Below are positions 1 through 8,611 of a stretch of 64,000 nt of DNA, piece after piece. The stretch comes from Streptomyces endophytica (GTDB lineage Bacteria; Actinomycetota; Actinomycetes; Streptomycetales; Streptomycetaceae): assembly GCF_026153355.1 (NCBI RefSeq), contig NZ_CP110636.1, forward strand, positions 6,076,001-6,140,000, read 5' to 3'. The first letter of the stretch is position 1; each line of letters begins with the position of its first letter. A program made the position numbers and the translations under genes. The notes below the pieces were generated by a model. That model had not been told where the DNA came from, did no database searches, and saw nothing but the letters and a program-made list of their open reading frames with translations.

Positions 1-296
1 TGGGCGGCGAGGACGGTGACGCGGTCCAGGTCGGGGAAGAGCCGGAGGTCGCCGTCGGGTCCGCCGAGGTGGTCGGATTCGGTGATGGTGTCGTCGGAGG
101 TGAAGACGTCGAAGACCGGTGACATGCCGACGCCGCGGGCGGCGGTGTCCGCGAGCCGCTGCGCCGGTACGGTCTTGACGCGGGCGATGCCCGCGTTGTC
201 CACCCAGGTCAGCGCGATGTTGCGGACGCCTTCGGCCTCCAGGCGTGCCGTCAACTGCCGGGCTTCCTCGCGCTGTTGTGCAGCCCGCGATGTCAT
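1..296 (-). CDS. Glutamine synthetase family protein, N-terminal part (truncated by window edge)
   Basis: The first ~98 residues run off the left edge. The segment reads as the N-terminal beta-grasp domain of the glutamine synthetase family: a short helix rich in Glu/Arg, then a strand-turn motif containing WVDNAGIARVKTVP, where GS proteins usually carry a D-x-x-G-x-x-R/K-x-K motif. The catalytic C-terminal domain is outside the window, so true glutamine synthesis cannot be separated from gamma-glutamylation of polyamines or amines, the usual role of extra GS-like genes in Streptomyces. The ATG at 294-296 is chosen because it starts the conserved domain. It lies 108 bp downstream of the SpoIIE-type gene on the same strand. 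The family call is firm and the substrate is unknown. Confidence 0.8.
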   Translation of the reverse strand, partial: MTSRAAQQREEARQLTARLEAEGVRNIALTWVDNAGIARVKTVPAQRLADTAARGVGMSPVFDVFTSDDTITESDHLGGPDGDLRLFPDLDRVTVLAA

Positions 297-404
297 AGAG
301 CCGTCCTCACTCGACCGTGCCGATCGCTCGGCGACCGTTTCCCCGTCGGTTGACCGGGGCGGCCGGACGCTCCCCGGCTCACGCCGGAAGGGGCCCCGTC
401 CCGG

Positions 405-2468
405 TCAGGGGCAGTTGAACTCGCACCATACGCACTTTCCGCCGCCGCGCGGTTCCACACCCCAGACATCGGCCAGCCGGTCCACGAGGAGCAGGCCGCG
501 GCCGGAGACGCCGGCCTCGCCCGGTTCGCGGCGTCGGGGCAGGCTGCTGGACGTGTCCTCGACCTCCAGGCGCAGTCGGCGTCCGACGCTGTGCGGCATC
601 CGGATGTTGACGACGGCCTCGCCGTCGGTGTGCAGCAGGGCGTTGGTGATCAGTTCGTCGGCGACCAGCTCGATCTCCTCGGCGCGTTCGGCCGCTCCCC
701 AGGCACGGACCGCGGACCGGATCATGTGCCGGGCGGCGGACAGGCCGTCGGGGTCGGCGGGGGCGATGTGCTGCCGGAACCGTCCGACGGTGTCGTGTTC
801 GGGGGCGCCGAGCCGGCGCAGCAGGAGCAGCGCCATGTCGTCCTCGTTGGTCCGTTCGCCGGCCGATTCGCAGAGGTGGTCGGCGAGTTGCTGGACGTCC
901 TGCGGGCCGTCGCGGATCTCCCGGGCGAGGTGGCGCATGCCGTCGTCGAGGTCGGTGCCGGGCTGTTCGACGATGCCGTCGGTGCACAGGACGAGGGTGT
1001 CGCCGGCGGCGAGCTGGACGGTGGTGACGGGGTAGTCCAGGCGCCGGAATTCGGAGGAGATGCCGAGCGGCAGTCCGCCGGGCACCGGCAGCAGGCGGCA
1101 CATGCCCTCGGCGTGCCGCAGCAGGGGGTCGAGGTGGCCGGCGCGGACGATCCTGGCGGCGCCGGTGCTGAGGTCGGCGTCGACGTAGGTGCAGGTGGCG
1201 AAGCGGTCGGTGTCGAGTTCGTTGAGGAAGGCGGAGGCGCGGCCCATGACGGTGGCGGGGGCGTGCCCTTCGGCGGCGTAGGCGCGCAGCACGATCCGCA
1301 GCTGGCCCATGAGGGCGGCGGCCTGGGTGTCGTGGCCCTGGACGTCGCCGATGACGGCGGCGACCCGGCCGTTGGGCAGCGGGATCACGTCGTACCAGTC
1401 GCCGCCGATGTCCCGGCCCATCCGGGCGGAGCGGTAGCGGACGGCGATCTGGGCGTCGGGCACGCCGGGGATCCGGCGCGGCAGCATGGCCTGCTGGAGG
1501 CCGGCGGCGAGGTCGTGTTCCTGGTCGTAGAGCATGGCGCGGGCCAGGCTCTGCGCGATGCTGCTGCCGAGGGCGACCAGGACGTTGCGTTCCTGGTCGC
1601 GGAAGTCGCTCTCGCGCTCGAAGAACAGGCCGATGACGCCGATGGGGCGGCCCTGGGCGATCAGCGGGAGGTAGGCGGCGGAGTTGACGTCGAGGGGTTC
1701 GATGGCGGGCCAGAGCCGGGGGTAGGCGCGTTTGAACTCGTCGCGGCTGCGGACGTAGCGCGGGTTGAGGGTGCGTACGACCTCGCTCATCGGGAATTCG
1801 TCGCCGACCCGGGTGTATTCGAGGTCGGGGACGTAGCTGCCCGCCTTGCCCTCGGAGACCAGCCGGATCCGGCCGGCCTCGACGAGGCCGAGGATGATGT
1901 TCTCCGCGCCGAGCCGGCTGAGTCCCTCTTCGCCGGCGAGGACGGCGATGACCTCGCCGACGGTCCGGGCGTGGGCCAGGGCGGCGGTGGTGCGTTCGAC
2001 GACGCTGGTGTGCCGGCGGCGCTCCTCGTCGACGGCGAGCCGCTCGGCCGCGTGGGTGTATTCGTGGGTGGCGTCGCGGACCACGCCGATGACGCGGCGG
2101 GGGCGGCCGGTGTCGTCGCGGCGGATGCTGCCCTGGCTGTGCGTCCAGCGCAGTTCGCCGTTGCGCAGGCGGACCCGGAAGTAGGCGCCGTAGGAGTGGC
2201 TGCCGTCCTTGAGTGCCCGGGCGACCAGGGCGTCGAGGCGGGCGGCCTCGTGGGCGGGGACGCGGGCGTTGAGCGTCTCCGGCCGGTCGTCGTACTCGGA
2301 CGGGCGCATGTCGAAGACCTCAAGGGCGGGCGGGTCCATGTGCATCAGCCCGCTGTCGAGGTCCCAGTCGAAGCCGCCCATGCCGTTGAGGGCCAGGGTC
2401 AGGTCCGGGTGGGCGGGCCAGTCGTCCGGCACCGACACGGTGGGGCGCTTCGCTCCCCGGTCAGCCAT
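405..2468 (-). CDS. PAS-GAF-PP2C (SpoIIE-type) phosphatase with C-terminal HATPase domain
   Basis: A protein of about 687 residues. In order it shows a PAS/PAC sensor (about 25-145), a GAF domain (about 160-310), a SpoIIE/PP2C phosphatase (about 325-545; acidic metal ligands in GGDWYDV, GDVQGHD and TDGIVE) and a C-terminal RsbW-like ATPase domain (about 560-685; N-box ELITNALLH and a GRGLLLVD G-box). Known members of this Streptomyces class dephosphorylate anti-anti-sigma factors and may also act as anti-sigma kinases. No membrane segment is visible, so it is probably cytosolic. ATG 2468 is taken as the start; an in-frame ATG six codons upstream (2486) is possible, and neither has a strong ribosome site. 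No partner sigma gene is adjacent, so its target is not known from context. Confidence 0.9.
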   Translation of the reverse strand: MADRGAKRPTVSVPDDWPAHPDLTLALNGMGGFDWDLDSGLMHMDPPALEVFDMRPSEYDDRPETLNARVPAHEAARLDALVARALKDGSHSYGAYFRVRLRNGELRWTHSQGSIRRDDTGRPRRVIGVVRDATHEYTHAAERLAVDEERRRHTSVVERTTAALAHARTVGEVIAVLAGEEGLSRLGAENIILGLVEAGRIRLVSEGKAGSYVPDLEYTRVGDEFPMSEVVRTLNPRYVRSRDEFKRAYPRLWPAIEPLDVNSAAYLPLIAQGRPIGVIGLFFERESDFRDQERNVLVALGSSIAQSLARAMLYDQEHDLAAGLQQAMLPRRIPGVPDAQIAVRYRSARMGRDIGGDWYDVIPLPNGRVAAVIGDVQGHDTQAAALMGQLRIVLRAYAAEGHAPATVMGRASAFLNELDTDRFATCTYVDADLSTGAARIVRAGHLDPLLRHAEGMCRLLPVPGGLPLGISSEFRRLDYPVTTVQLAAGDTLVLCTDGIVEQPGTDLDDGMRHLAREIRDGPQDVQQLADHLCESAGERTNEDDMALLLLRRLGAPEHDTVGRFRQHIAPADPDGLSAARHMIRSAVRAWGAAERAEEIELVADELITNALLHTDGEAVVNIRMPHSVGRRLRLEVEDTSSSLPRRREPGEAGVSGRGLLLVDRLADVWGVEPRGGGKCVWCEFNCP

Positions 2469-2637
2469 GTCGTCACTTTGCCACATTCACCCGGTTCACG
2501 GCGCGTCCAGCCCTTTTTCCCGTTCCCTGGCCGGCACCATCCGCCCCATCTCTGACTCATTCATCAGTTGTCTCATCACTCGCCCCGCAAAAATGGCTGT
2601 GAACAGCGCATTTCTGCCCCTTACCGCTGCCCGTTCA

Positions 2638-2667
2638 TTGCGATGTTCTCAACACGCCTGTTACGGT
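2638..2667 (+). promoter_or_regulatory. Putative promoter giving a leaderless regulator mRNA
   Basis: TTGCGA (2638-2643) and TACGGT (2662-2667) are separated by 18 bp. Transcription would begin at about 2674-2676, which is the ATG of the regulator at 2676. No Shine-Dalgarno sequence precedes that ATG, which fits a leaderless mRNA. Inference from motif spacing only. Confidence 0.4.
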
Positions 2668-2675
2668 CCCGGACC

Positions 2676-3599
2676 ATGAACGACGCCCGCGGGGGCCCGG
2701 ACCCCGATGACGCCGCGGACCGGATCACCGATGCCGCCGGCGCGGTCACCGACCGTGTCCGGGAGGTGATCGGCCGGCTCGGTGTCAGCCACCGGGAGTT
2801 CGCCCGCCGGATCGTGATGGACCCGTCGAAGCTCTCCCGCTCGCTGGGCGGCACCCGGCGCTTCACGCTCGCCGAGATCGTGCGGATCGCCGACATCGGC
2901 GGGGTCGACACCGGCTGGCTGCTCGGCGCCCCGGAGCGGCCCGCCGCCGCGGCGGAGCGGGCGCCGGCGGCCGTCCCCGAGGGCGGCCGGCCGCTGCAGA
3001 TCGTCCGGGAGACCGTCCGGCTGATCGCCGAGCACGGCTTCCACGGCGTACGGGTCGCCGACATCGCCGCCGCCTGCGGCACCAGCCCGGCCGCCGTGCA
3101 CTACCACTTCCCGGGCCGTGACGAGCTGCTGGAGGCGGCCGTGCGGTGGTGCATGGACGAGGACACCGAGCGCCGGGCCGCGGGCCTGGCGGCGGCCCCG
3201 GACGCCCGCGCGGAGCTGCTGCACCTGATCGCGCTGCAGACCCCGCGCACCGCGCAGCAGCGCCGCCAGTGGCTGGTCTGGCTCGACCTGTGGGCCCAGG
3301 CGGCCCGCTCGACCGCCGTGGGGCGGCTGCACGAGCACTACTACCGGCAGTGGCGCACCACCGTCGCCGACGTGCTGCGGCGCGGCGTCGCCCAGGGCGT
3401 CTTCCGTCCGCTCGACCCGGAGTTCACCGCGCTGCGGCTGACCGCGCTGATCGACGGGCTGGCCACGCAGGTGCTGGCCACCGCGCCGGACAGCACCGGA
3501 CCGGACACCATGCACGCCGCTCTCCTGGCCTTCGTGGAGAGCGAACTCACCGTCCCCGAAGGCCCCGGCCGCCTCGGGCACCCGAAGGGATCCCCGTGA
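2676..3599 (+). CDS. XRE-type HTH fused to TetR-family regulator of the carnitine operon
   Basis: 307 residues with two DNA-binding domains. Residues about 15-90 form an XRE/lambda-Cro-like HTH ([22 protein letters not shown]). After an Ala/Pro linker, residues about 105-160 form a TetR HTH ([31 protein letters not shown]), followed by an all-helical ligand domain resembling the BetI/TetR_C_6 type. It is the first gene of an operon; its TGA overlaps the GTG of the BKACE gene (GTGA), so it is translationally coupled to the enzymes it probably controls. A leaderless start is likely. The ligand may be carnitine, dehydrocarnitine or a CoA ester (inference). The XRE-TetR architecture is known in Actinobacteria but uncommon. 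Confidence 0.85.
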   Translation: MNDARGGPDPDDAADRITDAAGAVTDRVREVIGRLGVSHREFARRIVMDPSKLSRSLGGTRRFTLAEIVRIADIGGVDTGWLLGAPERPAAAAERAPAAVPEGGRPLQIVRETVRLIAEHGFHGVRVADIAAACGTSPAAVHYHFPGRDELLEAAVRWCMDEDTERRAAGLAAAPDARAELLHLIALQTPRTAQQRRQWLVWLDLWAQAARSTAVGRLHEHYYRQWRTTVADVLRRGVAQGVFRPLDPEFTALRLTALIDGLATQVLATAPDSTGPDTMHAALLAFVESELTVPEGPGRLGHPKGSP

Positions 3600-4483
3600 A
3601 CCACGAGGTCATCATCACCTGTGCGCTGACCGGCGCCGGTGACACCGTCCGCCGCTCCCCGCACGTCCCCGTGACGCCCGAGCAGATCGCCGCCTCGGCC
3701 GTCGAGGCGGCCGCCGCGGGCGCCGCGGTGGTGCACGTCCACGTCCGCGACCCCGGGACCGGCGCCCCGTCCCGCGATCCGCGGCTGTACGCCGAGGTCG
3801 TCGACCGCATCAAGCAGACCGGTACCGACGTCGTCATCAACCTCACCGCCGGGATGGGCGGCGACCTGGTGATCGACCCGGACGAGCCGCTGCGCCAGCT
3901 GCCCGGTACGGACCTGGTCGGCGGCCTGGAGCGGCTGCCGCACGTCGAGGAGCTCCTCCCCGACATCTGCACCCTGGACTGCGGTTCGCTCAACTTCGGC
4001 GACGGCTCGAACCTGTACGTCTCCACGCCCGACATGCTGCGGGCCGGGGCGAAGCGCATCCAGGAGCTCGGTGTGCGGCCCGAGCTGGAGATCTTCGACA
4101 CCGGTCAGCTGTGGTTCGCCAAGCAGCTGCTGGCCGAGGGCCTGCTGGACGACCCGACCGTCTTCCAGCTGTGCATGGGCATCCCCTGGGGCGCCCCGGC
4201 CGATCCCGGCGTGCTGCAGTCGATGGTGAACATGCTGCCCGAGGGCGCCCAGTGGGCGAGCTTCGCGCTCGGCCGGATGCAGATGCCGTGGGTCGCCCAG
4301 TCCATCCTGCTCGGCGGCAACGTCCGCGTCGGCCTGGAGGACAACCTCTACCTGAGCCGGGGGGTGAAGGCCACCAACGGCCAGCTGGTGGAGCGTGCGG
4401 TGCAGATCACCGAACTCCTCGGCGCCACGGTCGCCACCCCGGACCGGGCGCGGGCCCGGCTGGGCCTCAAGCCGCGCCCCTGA
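3596..4483 (+). CDS. BKACE-family (DUF849) beta-keto acid cleavage enzyme, probably dehydrocarnitine-cleaving
   Basis: 295 residues, the usual length of the BKACE family, which condenses acetyl-CoA with a beta-keto acid and cleaves it to acetoacetate plus a new acyl-CoA. The TIM-barrel start ([12 protein letters not shown]), the zinc-binding HVH pair (H47, H49 in VVHVHVRD) and the C-terminal [20 protein letters not shown] block are present. The specific role is inferred from neighbours: carnitine dehydrogenase and a hotdog thioesterase follow, the known set for L-carnitine to 3-dehydrocarnitine to betainyl-CoA to glycine betaine. GTG 3596 overlaps the stop of the regulator. A 3-keto-5-aminohexanoate cleavage role is less likely because no lysine-fermentation genes are nearby. 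Confidence 0.88.
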   Translation: MNHEVIITCALTGAGDTVRRSPHVPVTPEQIAASAVEAAAAGAAVVHVHVRDPGTGAPSRDPRLYAEVVDRIKQTGTDVVINLTAGMGGDLVIDPDEPLRQLPGTDLVGGLERLPHVEELLPDICTLDCGSLNFGDGSNLYVSTPDMLRAGAKRIQELGVRPELEIFDTGQLWFAKQLLAEGLLDDPTVFQLCMGIPWGAPADPGVLQSMVNMLPEGAQWASFALGRMQMPWVAQSILLGGNVRVGLEDNLYLSRGVKATNGQLVERAVQITELLGATVATPDRARARLGLKPRP

Positions 4484-4553
4484 CCGCCCGGCCGTCGCCC
4501 TCGGACGACCCCGCCCCGCCCCCTGTCCCTCCTCTCCCGGGAGCCGCCCCGCC

Positions 4554-5530
4554 ATGCCCTCCACCACCCCCGCGCCCTGTGCCCCCGACGACGTGCGCCG
4601 CATCGCCTGCATCGGTGCGGGTGTCATCGGCGGCGGCTGGGCCGCGCACTTCCTCGCCCGTGGTTACGACGTCACCGCCTGGGACCCGGCGCCCGACGCC
4701 GAGCGGAAACTGCGCCGCCTGGTGGCCGCCGCCTGGCCCGCCCTGGAACAGATAGGCCTGGCGGCGGGCGCCTCCCCGGACCGGCTGACCGTCGCCGCCA
4801 CCCTCGCCGAGGCCGTCGCGGACGCCGACTTCGTGCAGGAAAGCGCCCCGGAGAAGCTGGAGTTGAAGCGTTCGCTGCTCGCGCAGCTGGCCGCGGCGAC
4901 CCGCCCCGGCGTGGTGATCGCCTCCTCGACGTCCGGCTACCCGATGACCGACATGCAGACCGAGGCGGCCGGCCCGGACGACGCCGGCCGCCTGGTCGTC
5001 GGCCACCCCTTCAACCCGCCGTACCTCATCCCGCTGGTCGAGGTCGTCGGCGGCGAGCGGACCGACCGCGCCGCCGTCGAGTGGGCCGCCCGCTTCTACG
5101 GCCTCGCCGGCAAATCCGTCATCACCATGGACCGCGAACTGCCCGGCTTCATCGCCAACCGCCTCCAGGAAGCCCTGTGGCGGGAGGCGCTGCACATGGT
5201 CGCGGCCGGCGAGGCCACCGTCGAGGACATCGACGCCTCGATCACCGAAGGGCCGGGCCTGCGCTGGGCGTTCATGGGCCCTGCCTGACCTTCGCACTGG
5301 CCGGCGGCGAGGGCGGGATGGCCCATATGCTCGACCACTTCGGCCCGTCCCTGAAATCGCCGTGGACCCGGCTGGCGGCACCCGAGCTGGACCCGGCGCT
5401 GCGCGACGCGATGGTCGACGGCTGCGCGGCGGCCGCGGGCGAGCGGACGTACGCGGACCTGGTGGCCGAACGCGACCAGGGCGTCATCGACGTGCTGCGG
5501 GCCACCGGCCGTCTGGGAGGCCCCCGTTGA
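4554..5530 (+). pseudogene. L-carnitine dehydrogenase (3-hydroxyacyl-CoA dehydrogenase family), split by a frameshift near 5280
   Basis: The first frame (from ATG 4554) has an NAD-binding Rossmann motif (IGAGVIGGGWAA), the ESAPE and SSTSGYP blocks and the GHPFNPPYLIPLVEV signature of carnitine 3-dehydrogenases. It stops at 5286-5288 right after WAFMGP. The missing C-terminal part (CLTFALAGGEGGMAHMLDHFGPS and onward) continues in another frame to the TGA at 5528-5530. Adding one base in the CCC run at 5279-5281 restores a 325-residue protein of normal family length. This is either a sequencing or assembly deletion or a recent inactivation. The intact downstream coding signal and the coupled TTGA junction with the thioesterase favour a functional parent gene. 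The enzyme oxidises L-carnitine to 3-dehydrocarnitine. Confidence 0.85.
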
Positions 5531-5982
5531 CCGCGCCGCTCCTCTTCCGGCAGACCGTCCGGGACGACTGGATCGACTACAACGGCCACCTCAGCGAGGC
5601 GTACTACGTCCTGGTCTTCGGCTTCGCCACGGACGCCCTGATGGACGCGGCCGGTCTCGACGCGGCCTACCGGGAGCGCACCGGCTGCTCCCTGTACACG
5701 GTCGAGGCCCATGTGCGCTACCTCCGGGAGGTCGCCCGCGGCAGTGAACTCACCGTCCGCACGGCCGTGTTGGGCGTGGACGGCCGGAAGCTGCGGCTGC
5801 TGCACGAGATGTTCGTGGGCGAGCCGGCCGGCGACCCGGTGGCGACGGAGGAGCTGTTCGTGCTGCACGTCGACCGGTCCGGTGGGCGGGCGGCGCCGCT
5901 GCCCGACGCGACCCGTGAGCGGCTGGCCGGACTCGCCGTGCCGGTGCCGGAGTGGGCGGGGCGCGGGATCCGGGAGGTCTAG
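5527..5982 (+). CDS. Hotdog-fold thioesterase, probably betainyl-CoA thioesterase
   Basis: 151 residues of the 4HBT hotdog family: the N-terminal DWIDYNGHLSEAYY block carries the Asp typical of YbgC/FcbC-like acyl-CoA thioesterases, followed by the long helix and the EAHVRYLREV strand. The start is TTG 5527, overlapping the TGA of the carnitine dehydrogenase gene, which indicates translational coupling. In other bacteria this domain is sometimes fused to carnitine dehydrogenase. Here it would release glycine betaine and CoA from betainyl-CoA, the last step of the pathway. The thioesterase fold is clear; the substrate is inferred from the operon. Confidence 0.85.
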   Translation: MTAPLLFRQTVRDDWIDYNGHLSEAYYVLVFGFATDALMDAAGLDAAYRERTGCSLYTVEAHVRYLREVARGSELTVRTAVLGVDGRKLRLLHEMFVGEPAGDPVATEELFVLHVDRSGGRAAPLPDATRERLAGLAVPVPEWAGRGIREV

Positions 5983-6100
5983 CGGGGCGTGCCGGGTCCG
6001 GCCGCGCGGCCGCGGTGCGATCCTGGACGGTACGGGGGCCCGCGCCCGTGCGGGCACCCGTACCACCTCCCGTGCAGGCCCCTACGAAGGAGAGCCGGTC

Positions 6101-6433
6101 ATGAGCGCCACCCACGGCCACCGCATCGACGTCACCCAGGGCACCGACCACGTCCGCGTGGAGATCGACGGCCGGCTGGTCGCCGAGAGCCACCGGCCGC
6201 TGCGGCTCGCCGAGACGGGGTACCCGGTGCGGTACTACCTCCCGCCCGAGGACGTCCGGATGGACCTGCTCGCCCCGTCCGGGACGCACACGGTCTGCCC
6301 CTTCAAGGGCACCGCCTCCTACTGGTCGCTCGCCGACGGCCCCGAGGACATCGCCTGGGCCTACCCGGAGCCGCACGACGGGGTGGCGCAGATCAAGGAC
6401 CATCTGTGCTTCTACGGGGCCGAGGTGGTCTGA
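6101..6433 (+). CDS. DUF427 domain protein
   Basis: 110 residues forming a single DUF427 beta-structure domain. Characteristic blocks are GRLVAESHRPLRL, the PVRYYLPPEDV strand, the CPFKGTASYWSL core and a C-terminal DHLCFYGAEVV. ATG 6101 is preceded by a clear AAGGAG site at 6086-6091. Family members are small cytosolic proteins of unknown function, common in Actinobacteria. Nothing in the context beyond the upstream carnitine operon suggests a role, and the 118-bp gap argues against it belonging to that operon. Confidence 0.85.
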   Translation: MSATHGHRIDVTQGTDHVRVEIDGRLVAESHRPLRLAETGYPVRYYLPPEDVRMDLLAPSGTHTVCPFKGTASYWSLADGPEDIAWAYPEPHDGVAQIKDHLCFYGAEVV

Positions 6434-6510
6434 CGCGTGCGGGCGGGGTCCGAGCGCGCGGCCGGTACCCCGCCACGCCGTGCCGGGTCCGCCCGGCGCA
6501 CAATCGAAGC

Positions 6511-7203
6511 GTGAACGACACCCATGACGAGGGCGGCGACCCGGCGTGCTGGCTGGACCGGGTGTGCGACGCCTGCGGCCGGATCCGCGAACGGGCCGGC
6601 AGTGACGTGTGCGAGCACTGCGGTGCCGGTGCGGACGGACCGGACGAGGAGAGCCGGGCGGATCCGCCTGCCGCTTCCGGGGCCGGGGACGCCCGCCGCC
6701 GGGACCGGGACGAGGAGGGCCGGGCCCGGAACGCCCGGCCGCGGGACGGTCTGGGCCGGCCGCTGCCGTACGGGACGCCGGGCGTGGCCCGCCAGCCCGA
6801 GGGGGTGTCGCGGACGCCCGCCGAGACCCTGACCGAGGCGCAGCGGCTGCTGGACGCCGGGATGCCGTTCCACGCCCACGAGGTCCTGGAGGACGCGTGG
6901 AAGGCGGCGCCGGAGACCGAACGCGAGCTGTGGCGCGGGCTCGCCCAGCTGGCGGTGGGCCTCACCCACGCGGCGCGCGGCAACGCCGTGGGCGGTACCG
7001 CCCTGCTGGACCGGGGAGCGGCGGCCCTCGCGCCGTACGCGGCGGCCGCCCCCTACGGGATCGACGTGGCGGGGCTGCTGGCCTGGGCGGCCGAGCTGAC
7101 CGGCCGGCTGGCCGGTGGGCCGGCCGCCGGGGACGGGGCGGCCGGCCCGGGGCCCGTACGGGCGGCGGAGACCGCGCCCCGGCTGCGGGCCGGCGGAGGC
7201 TAG
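6511..7203 (+). CDS. DUF309 domain protein with N-terminal zinc-ribbon-like segment
   Basis: 230 residues. The C-terminal half (about 105-200) is a DUF309 helical bundle, with the signature AQRLLDAGMPFHAHEVLEDAWKAAPETE and a GLAQLAVGLTHAARGN helix. The N-terminal 45 residues contain two CxxC pairs (CDAC and CEHC) that look like a small zinc ribbon, linked by a charged, probably disordered stretch rich in Arg/Asp/Gly. GTG 6511 is the earliest sensible start. Function is unknown for the family. The zinc-ribbon addition is a variation on the usual short protein. It converges with the carboxypeptidase gene downstream. Confidence 0.8.
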   Translation: MNDTHDEGGDPACWLDRVCDACGRIRERAGSDVCEHCGAGADGPDEESRADPPAASGAGDARRRDRDEEGRARNARPRDGLGRPLPYGTPGVARQPEGVSRTPAETLTEAQRLLDAGMPFHAHEVLEDAWKAAPETERELWRGLAQLAVGLTHAARGNAVGGTALLDRGAAALAPYAAAAPYGIDVAGLLAWAAELTGRLAGGPAAGDGAAGPGPVRAAETAPRLRAGGG

Positions 7204-7224
7204 GCCGGGGCCGGCCGGGCCCTG

Positions 7225-8402
7225 TCAGCCGGTCCCTCCGCCCTTCCGGCCGCGGCCGGAAGGGACCGGCACCCGCCGCCACCGGGTGAGCAGCGCGCCC
7301 AGTCCGAAGGACGCGAGGCCGGCGCCGCCCGCCCCGAGGACGAGGGCGGCGGGCGCCGGGGAACCGCCGCGGCCTTCGGGGCCGGTGACCACGGCGGCCA
7401 CCGGACGGAACGGGACGCCGCCGCCGTGGGCGGCGCGGACGGCGTGCAGGGTGCCCACCGGCTGGCTGCCGCCGTCCGCGCGGAAGCCCCAGTCCAGCAG
7501 CGAACCGGCTTCCTTGTAGACGCCGTTGGCCACCTGGGACTGTGGGTTGAGGACGGTGACCAGCAGGGTGCGGCCGTTCCGGCGGGCGGCGGCGATCAGG
7601 GTGTTGCCGGCCTTGCTGGTGTAGCCGTTCTTGACGCCGATGATGCCCGGGTAGCGGGGCACGCCGTGCGAGCCGGACAGCAGGCGGTTGGTGTTCTCGA
7701 TCGGGATGGTGCCGCCGGTGCCGGGGAAGGTGGCGCGGGCGGTGCCGCAGTAGCGGGCGAAGTCGTCGTTGGCCAGTCCGGCGCGGGCGAAGACGGTCAG
7801 GTCGTACGCGGAGGACACCTGGCCGGGGGTGTCGTAGCCGTCGGGGGACTTGACGCTGGTGTCGTGCGCGCCGAGCTTCCGGGCGGTCTGCTGCATCTCG
7901 CGGGCGGTGGCCTGCCAGCCGCCGTTCATCGCGGCGAGGACGTGCACCGCGTCGTTGCCGGAGCGCAGGAAGACGCCGCGCCACAGGTCGGCCACGGTGT
8001 AACTGCGGCCCTGCTGGACGCCGACGACGCTGCTGCCGGCGCCGACGCCGGCGAGGTCGGCGGAGCTGACCCGGCGGACCGTGCCGGACCGGAACTTCGG
8101 CAGCACGGTGACCGCGAACAGCGTCTTGAGGGTGCTGGCCGGGGCGAGTTTGCGGTGCGGGTCCTTGGCCGCCAGTACGGCGCCGGTCTCCGCGTCGGCC
8201 ACCATCCACGACAGCGCGGACAGCCCGCCGGGCAGCTGCGGTGTGCCGGGGGCGGAAACGGCCCGCACTCCGGTCGCGGCCCGGCGGGCTGACGGTACGT
8301 CGGCCCTTTCGCCGCGGCCGGTATGCAGGTCAGCGCGACACCGGCGGCGGCCAGCAGCGCCAGCGCGGCTGCCTTCTTCGGTACATGTACGTCACATGCC
8401 AT
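7225..8402 (-). pseudogene. Membrane-anchored D-alanyl-D-alanine carboxypeptidase, signal peptide out of frame with mature domain
   Basis: The mature domain (from 8268 down to 7225) is a peptidase S11 / PBP5-like carboxypeptidase: SxxK at PASTLK, SxN at LRSGNDA, and KNG (GVKNGYTS) where KTG is usual. A C-terminal membrane segment and Arg/Lys-rich tail follow. No export signal precedes it in frame. A perfect Sec signal peptide (PKKAAALALLAAAGVALTC then AAA) starts at ATG 8402 in a different frame. The two frames differ by a net one-base deletion somewhere between about 8250 and 8310, in the variable linker. The repaired protein would be about 392 residues and extracellular, trimming peptidoglycan stem peptides. 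If GTG 8268 were truly used, the enzyme would lack a signal and be misplaced. Confidence 0.75.
7241..7264. terminator. Perfect hairpin between convergent genes
   Basis: An 11-bp perfect inverted repeat (CCCTTCCGGCC / GGCCGGAAGGG) around a GC centre lies just past the DUF309 stop and inside the last codons of the convergent carboxypeptidase gene. It could end rightward transcription. There is no clear T tract. Confidence 0.4.
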
Positions 8403-8512
8403 GCCGTCACGCTACGGAGGGCGGCGGCGGTGCGCAGCGCAGTTGCGCCAGTCGGGCCATCCCGGCGTGGCGCGGGGCGGCCGGGTCGCATCTGCAACAG
8501 CTGCAAAGGAAG

Positions 8513-8550
8513 GCCCGCCCGGTGCGACGGGGGATGCACACCGGGCGGGC
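8513..8550 (-). terminator. Terminator downstream of the P450 gene
   Basis: A perfect 12-bp stem (GCCCGCCCGGTG / CACCGGGCGGGC, loop of 14) lies about 60 bp beyond the P450 stop on the minus strand and is followed there by a T-rich CCTTCCTTTG. This is consistent with a rho-independent terminator. Confidence 0.6.
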
Positions 8551-8611
8551 TCAAGAACCTTTTTACCGCATCGACGAACGGTTACGCCTCAAAAACGTGT
8601 TCGTTTCTCGA

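Noticed and set aside
591-2555. 654-residue open frame opposite the SpoIIE-type gene
   Set aside because: Gly/Val/Asp-rich shadow with no domains; the opposite strand carries a clear four-domain phosphatase.
5274-5290. Programmed frameshift in the carnitine dehydrogenase gene
   Set aside because: No slippery heptamer or downstream structure, the family is read in a single frame elsewhere, and five other genes show the same one-base loss.
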